Shown piece after piece: positions 5,875 through 8,822 of a stretch of 8,822 bases of DNA. Below the pieces are notes generated by a model. That model was not told where the DNA came from, ran no database searches, and was given only the letters and a program-made list of their open reading frames with translations. The DNA is from Bacillota bacterium (GTDB lineage: Bacteria; Bacillota; Clostridia; Acetivibrionales; DSM-1351), in assembly GCA_023391425.1 (NCBI GenBank), contig JAEWAX010000114.1, positions 1 through 8,822 of the forward strand. The letters run 5' to 3'. Made by a program: the position numbers and the translations under genes. How positions within the stretch are numbered: position 1 is the first letter of the stretch; every line of letters starts with the position of its first letter.

Positions 5875-6678
5875 ATGGGAACTAATATATTTTATTTTTC
5901 TTCAACCGGGAATTCTTTGCAAATCACTCGTAATATAGCAGAAGAATTAGATAACTGTGTTATTCAGTCAATGGCTACATATATTCCGAGCAAACCTGTT
6001 GGTGGGTTAGGTGAATCTGTAGGTTTTGTATATCCTGTTTACTTTAATGGTCTGCCAAGATTAGTTAAACGCTTTATTGAAAAACTTGATATATCCCCTA
6101 ATACCTATTGCTTCGCGATTGCTAATTCTGGGGGGACACGCTCAAATTCGTTAGGAATGATTGATGATATTCTTATTAGCAAAGGTATCCGCTTATCTTT
6201 TACAGACGAGATTAAAATGCCAGGGAATTATATTATTTCTCATAATTCTCAAAATCCAGCCAGAGTGGAAAAACTAATTACAGATGCTTCTATTAGAGCA
6301 AAAAAAATTGCTAAAGCCATTGCTAATTGTGAGTTACAACCTGCTAAACAAAAAGCAAAATTATGGAGTGAAATAATCAATAATCGTTATTTATATAAAA
6401 GTGTACATAAATTGGATGAAAAATTCACAGTTTCTGACAAGTGTGTAGGTTGTAGTTTGTGTGCCAAAGTATGCCCTGTCAATAATATTAAAATTGAAAA
6501 TCATCGTCCATGTTGGCAGCATACATGTGAACAATGCCTTGCTTGCATTCAATGGTGTCCTTGCGAAGCTATTGAGTATGGCAGAAATACAATAGGACGT
6601 ACAAGATATCGTAATCCTAATGTTAAAGTCGAGGATATCATTACAAGTTGCGAGGTATGGGATGGAAGAAATATATAA
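5875..6678 (+). CDS. EFR1-type flavodoxin-ferredoxin fusion protein
   Basis: A 267-residue protein that joins an N-terminal flavodoxin-like domain to a C-terminal double [4Fe-4S] ferredoxin. The flavin-phosphate loop is FSSTGNS (8-14), with YPVYFNGLP (53-61) and ANSGGT (83-88) as further flavodoxin-like loops. The ferredoxin part has two complete CxxCxxCxxxCP motifs: Cys190, 193, 196, 200 and Cys218, 221, 224, 228, with extra Cys213 and 230. The layout matches the EFR1 family of clostridial redox proteins, which probably pass electrons between FMN and the two clusters; the physiological partner is unknown. AGGAG overlapping the upstream stop serves as its ribosome-binding site. It is co-transcribed with, and presumably controlled by, the TetR regulator. 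A bidirectional hairpin follows. Confidence 0.92.
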   Translation: MGTNIFYFSSTGNSLQITRNIAEELDNCVIQSMATYIPSKPVGGLGESVGFVYPVYFNGLPRLVKRFIEKLDISPNTYCFAIANSGGTRSNSLGMIDDILISKGIRLSFTDEIKMPGNYIISHNSQNPARVEKLITDASIRAKKIAKAIANCELQPAKQKAKLWSEIINNRYLYKSVHKLDEKFTVSDKCVGCSLCAKVCPVNNIKIENHRPCWQHTCEQCLACIQWCPCEAIEYGRNTIGRTRYRNPNVKVEDIITSCEVWDGRNI

Positions 6679-6734
6679 ACCTATAATCGTTGAGTTTCGA
6701 ATAAGATTTTATATTTAAATTGTACTATTTCGTC

Positions 6735-6786
6735 ACACAATAAAAAGTAGCAGGTTATTTGTTATTCCTGCAACTTTATATTGTGT
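6735..6786. terminator. bidirectional terminator between convergent operons
   Basis: A long hairpin pairs 6735-6754 with 6767-6786 through 18 pairs and two A·A mismatches (ACACAATA/TATTGTGT outside, GCAGG/CCTGC at the tip), with a 12-nt loop. On the minus strand the inner GCAGG stem is followed by TACTTTTTATT, a usable U tract for the secreted-protein operon that ends at 6796. On the plus strand the tract is poorer (ACTTTATATT) but would still serve the TetR-EFR1 operon. Confidence 0.78.
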
Positions 6787-6795
6787 TCAAACATG

Positions 6796-7320
6796 CTAAT
6801 CACAAGAGTTAATACCTTCATATTCAGATATCCCATGAGATATTACATTTGAGAAAGGAGAGAATACATCTCCTGTCTTACCCGCAGCGGGATAATACTT
6901 GTTATCAAAGTAATATCTAATTTTTGCCTTGTAAACAGCTCCTTCATAGTTATCAATATTCTCCAAATAATTTTTAGCATCAATAGTAAACTCTTCTTTT
7001 AGAAATAGATATGTACCTGCATCCCCCCACTCACCATCATCAACCTTTAGCCAAACATCGGTAAAGACCCTCTGCTCAGATATGTTGTTGAGTAACTGTA
7101 TATCTTCATGTGCTTTGTCCACTGTGAAATCCAAATATGGTTTGCCAGCACAGTCTTTCTTTAATTCAACGGCTACAAGCTTTGCTGCATGGTTTAAAAG
7201 CTTTTCAGCACTATATTCCGTTTTATTAGATAAATTAGAGCTAGTTGCGAAGGCAATTGGTTTTAACATGCTTAATATAAATATTGATACAAGTAAAAAC
7301 AGTAGATGTCTTTTTTTCAT
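6796..7320 (-). CDS. secreted protein with signal peptide, possible beta-sandwich domain
   Basis: A 174-residue protein. A classical signal peptide runs MKKRH, a hydrophobic core, then a likely signal-peptidase site after AFA (residue 26). The mature part contains segments such as GKPYLDFTVD, VWLKVDDGEWGD and AKIRYYFDNKYYP, and then SPFSNVISHG. Alternating strands with a closing S-x-x-SNV-S resemble a fibronectin type III-like fold seen in clostridial cell-surface proteins; this is inferred by eye, not from a search. In such proteins further surface domains often follow, but here the protein ends. The start has AGGGGG 6 nt upstream. It is the second gene of an operon with the DUF4870-type membrane protein (42-nt gap). 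Function unknown; likely extracellular or wall-bound. Confidence 0.8.
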   Translation of the reverse strand: MKKRHLLFLLVSIFILSMLKPIAFATSSNLSNKTEYSAEKLLNHAAKLVAVELKKDCAGKPYLDFTVDKAHEDIQLLNNISEQRVFTDVWLKVDDGEWGDAGTYLFLKEEFTIDAKNYLENIDNYEGAVYKAKIRYYFDNKYYPAAGKTGDVFSPFSNVISHGISEYEGINSCD

Positions 7321-7332
7321 TACTTACCCCCT

Positions 7333-7368
7333 AAATGATTTTTCATAAGTTCTTCTAGTAAATCATTT
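7333..7368. repeat. 9-bp inverted repeat between the two operon genes
   Basis: AAATGATTT (7333-7341) and AAATCATTT (7360-7368) are exact reverse complements around an 18-nt spacer. They overlap the stop of the DUF4870-type gene and reach the leader of the secreted-protein gene. The stem is all but pure A-T, so it is a weak structure at best and may be chance. Confidence 0.35.
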
Positions 7369-7698
7369 TAATATCCTGTATTTCCCAATTACTGGCAGTT
7401 GTTGAGCTTTCCCATTAATAGCACTAACCAGCCCGATTATGACAAATACAAATATTGCAAGTGAAAATAGCGGTAAAAGTATCCATCCTATAAATGGTAT
7501 AATGCTAAGTATTATACTTCCTAAAACAGATGTAATTAATAGCAATAGTCCTTGATTGGCATGAAATTTACCAAATGGCGAACTAGGACAAACTATTAGC
7601 GGCAAAAAGAAAATAATATAGGCAAGTCCAGAAATCACCTTGTTTTTTTCAATATCCTCAGCAGTATAAATGTTTTCGTTTTCTTGTTGTTCAACCAT
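7363..7698 (-). CDS. DUF4870-type (Tic20-like) small membrane protein
   Basis: A 111-residue protein with a short acidic N-terminus (EQQENENIYTAEDIEKNK), then hydrophobic helices at about 21-37, 50-68 and 70-94; the last is long enough to be two. Between helices 1 and 2 lies SPFGKFHANQGLLLL, the FxxFHANQG-type signature typical of DUF4870 proteins, and the C-terminus has the family's QLPVIGKYRI end. Length and layout fit the family. Its function is not established; members often sit near two-component systems and stress-related membrane genes. The start is supported by AGGAG 8 nt upstream. It is first in an operon with the secreted protein and divergent from the response-regulator gene. Confidence 0.9.
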   Translation of the reverse strand: MVEQQENENIYTAEDIEKNKVISGLAYIIFFLPLIVCPSSPFGKFHANQGLLLLITSVLGSIILSIIPFIGWILLPLFSLAIFVFVIIGLVSAINGKAQQLPVIGKYRILK

Positions 7699-7790
7699 AA
7701 AAAATCTCCTCTCAGTTTGTTATGCTCTATTTCCTATTACATACATATGCATTTAACCTTTGAACTAGTAACTAATAATCTTGCTAAGTT

Positions 7791-7808
7791 AAGAAAACCT
7801 TAAGAATT
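7791..7808. promoter_or_regulatory. 11-bp-spaced direct repeat, candidate OmpR-family response-regulator box
   Basis: TTAAGAA occurs at 7791-7797 and again at 7802-7808, exactly 11 bp start to start. A degenerate GTAAGAA lies near 7825-7831, about two turns further on. Head-to-tail half-sites one helical turn apart are the known binding mode of OmpR/PhoB-type dimers. The site lies between the divergent DUF4870 operon (93 bases upstream of its ATG) and the response-regulator gene. Its nearness to the former suggests control of that operon by the regulator encoded next door (inference). Confidence 0.5.
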
Positions 7809-7929
7809 TTATTCACTGTTTTGTAAGAACCAATTGGTATTATTTAGCCATAAGCACTACTATTAAGACTAAAGCATAGGCTCAATTACTGTGATAATTT
7901 TTGTACTCATAATCTTCGTATAAAGGGTG

Positions 7930-7938
7930 TGGTATAAT
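7930..7938 (+). promoter_or_regulatory. extended -10 promoter of the two-component operon
   Basis: TGGTATAAT is a perfect -10 with the extended TGn element. No good -35 lies 16-18 bp upstream, which fits an extended -10 promoter or one helped by an activator. Transcription would start near 7945, about 74 nt before the preferred TTG start of the response regulator. The rest of the 7699-8018 gap holds the direct-repeat box and nothing else I can support. Confidence 0.65.
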
Positions 7939-8018
7939 GTTTAAGGTTAAATTAAACTGTTATGGATAAATTATTTTCTCATGTGAATAATATTATAAAT
8001 TGTTTTGGGGGTTATATT

Positions 8019-8705
8019 TTGAATATTCTTGTTTGTGATGATGAAAAAGAGATTGTGGATGCTATAGAGATTTATCTCAGAAATGAAGGTTATACAGTAT
8101 TTAAAGCTTATAACGGTGCAGAGGCATTATCAGTATTTGATAAGGCTGATATCCAGCTAGTTATAATAGATATAATGATGCCTGTAATGGATGGTATTAG
8201 AGCAACTATGAAAATTCGTGAAAAGTATAACCTTCCTGTTTTGATGCTTAGCGCAAAATCAGAAGATACTGACAAAATCATTGGTCTTAACCTAGGTGCT
8301 GATGATTACGTTACGAAACCCTTTAATCCATTAGAGTTAATTGCGAGAGTAAAGTCCTTGCTTAGAAGGTACGTTTCATTAGGCAGCTTTGTTGCCAGAA
8401 CAGGGGTATTCAAAACAGGTGGACTCATTATTGACGATGATTCCAAAGAAGTCAAAGTGGATGATGAATTAGTAAAACTTACACCTGTTGAGTACAAAAT
8501 ATTGAGACTACTATGTGAAAACGCCGGCAAAGTATTCTCAATAGACCAGATTTATGAACAGGTCTGGAATGAACCGTCCTTCAGTCCTGAGAATACCGTT
8601 TCAGTACATATAAGAAGAATACGGGAAAAAATAGAAATCAATCCGAAAGAACCAAAATATTTAAAGGTGGTGTGGGGTATTGGATACAAAATTGAAAAAT
8701 TATAG
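8019..8705 (+). CDS. OmpR/VanR-family response regulator
   Basis: A 228-residue two-domain regulator from the TTG start. The receiver has acidic pocket Asp7-Asp8, phospho-acceptor Asp51 in IIDIMMP, Ser78 in LMLSAK and Lys100 in DDYVTKPF, all the residues needed for phosphorylation. The winged-helix DNA-binding domain fills about residues 128-227 (KLTPVEYKILRLLCENAG, VHIRRIREKI, VWGIGYKI). The TTG at 8019 places the start directly before the first beta strand (NILVCDDE) and has GGGGG 7 nt upstream. An ATG at 7962 would add 19 residues that do not fit the family and has no Shine-Dalgarno sequence. The gene overlaps the following kinase gene by 26 bp. Its likely target is the direct repeat upstream. 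Confidence 0.96.
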   Translation: MNILVCDDEKEIVDAIEIYLRNEGYTVFKAYNGAEALSVFDKADIQLVIIDIMMPVMDGIRATMKIREKYNLPVLMLSAKSEDTDKIIGLNLGADDYVTKPFNPLELIARVKSLLRRYVSLGSFVARTGVFKTGGLIIDDDSKEVKVDDELVKLTPVEYKILRLLCENAGKVFSIDQIYEQVWNEPSFSPENTVSVHIRRIREKIEINPKEPKYLKVVWGIGYKIEKL

Positions 8706-8822
8706 ATATTCATCTTGGTTTAAATTACTTGCTATAGTGTTATGTGTAGCAGGAATGTTAACCTTTGCATATGGACTTTTGAAGGCTCCATATTTTGAAG
8801 ATGCAATTCAGAATAAAGACTT
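8680..8822 (+). CDS. sensor histidine kinase, N-terminal part (runs off the window)
   Basis: A frame starting at TTG 8680 inside the end of the response regulator stays open to the window edge (47 codons). It begins with a short basic N-terminus (DTKLKNYRYSS), then a membrane helix (WFKLLAIVLCVAGMLTFAYG), then a presumed extracytoplasmic part (LKAPYFEDAIQNKD). This is the standard beginning of a membrane sensor kinase paired with the upstream regulator. AAAGGTGG lies 9 nt before the TTG; a second TTG four codons later is the alternative start. No kinase catalytic motif is reached, so the assignment rests on gene order and topology. Confidence 0.8.
   Translation, partial: MDTKLKNYRYSSWFKLLAIVLCVAGMLTFAYGLLKAPYFEDAIQNKD

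Noticed and set aside
7082..7348. Plus-strand 88-codon open frame opposite the secreted-protein gene
   Set aside because: Antisense to a gene with a clear signal peptide and Shine-Dalgarno sequence; its serine/leucine-rich composition is typical of a reverse-strand shadow.
7962..8018. 19-residue N-terminal extension of the response regulator from ATG 7962
   Set aside because: No Shine-Dalgarno sequence before it and the family normally begins right before the first beta strand, which the TTG at 8019 does.
8306..8530. Minus-strand 74-codon open frame inside the response regulator
   Set aside because: Antisense to the receiver/DNA-binding region; serine-rich shadow with no supporting signal.

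Overview
The window looks like chromosomal DNA from an anaerobic, endospore-forming member of the Clostridia. The DNA is strongly AT-rich. It carries the sporulation gene spoIIP, a two-[4Fe-4S] EFR1-type redox protein, strong GGAGG-type ribosome-binding sites and several likely TTG starts. Genus cannot be fixed from the sequence alone. No tRNA, rRNA, CRISPR array, transposase or phage gene was seen.

Left part (1-4366). A truncated plus-strand membrane-protein tail (2-112) is followed by about 490 bases without a gene. That gap holds the most unusual structure in the window: a dense cluster of hairpins (199-503). Its core is a 153-bp element closed by a perfect 17-bp inverted repeat, with a GC-richer, cloverleaf-like head. 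Then come three minus-strand genes: spoIIP (peptidoglycan hydrolase for engulfment), a small membrane protein not recognised as any family, and lepA (elongation factor 4). A near-perfect 75-nt hairpin separates spoIIP from the small gene, and lepA has its own strong promoter. The usual clostridial neighbours gpr (before spoIIP) and hemW (after lepA) are not in the window.

Middle (4400-6790). A small zinc-ribbon protein diverges from spoIIP and ends in a strong terminator. A tight two-gene operon follows: a TetR-family repressor and an EFR1-type flavodoxin/ferredoxin protein. Its sigma-A promoter is flanked and overlapped by two nearly identical 17-bp palindromes, so autorepression is likely. 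A bidirectional hairpin terminator separates this operon from the next, convergent one.

Right part (6796-8822). A minus-strand pair encodes a DUF4870-type membrane protein and a secreted protein with a signal peptide. Divergent from it is an OmpR/VanR-type response regulator whose 3' end overlaps the start of a sensor histidine kinase that runs off the window. The divergent intergenic region holds a TTAAGAA direct repeat with an 11-bp period, the spacing used by OmpR-family regulators. This suggests that the two-component system controls the membrane/secreted pair, itself, or both.
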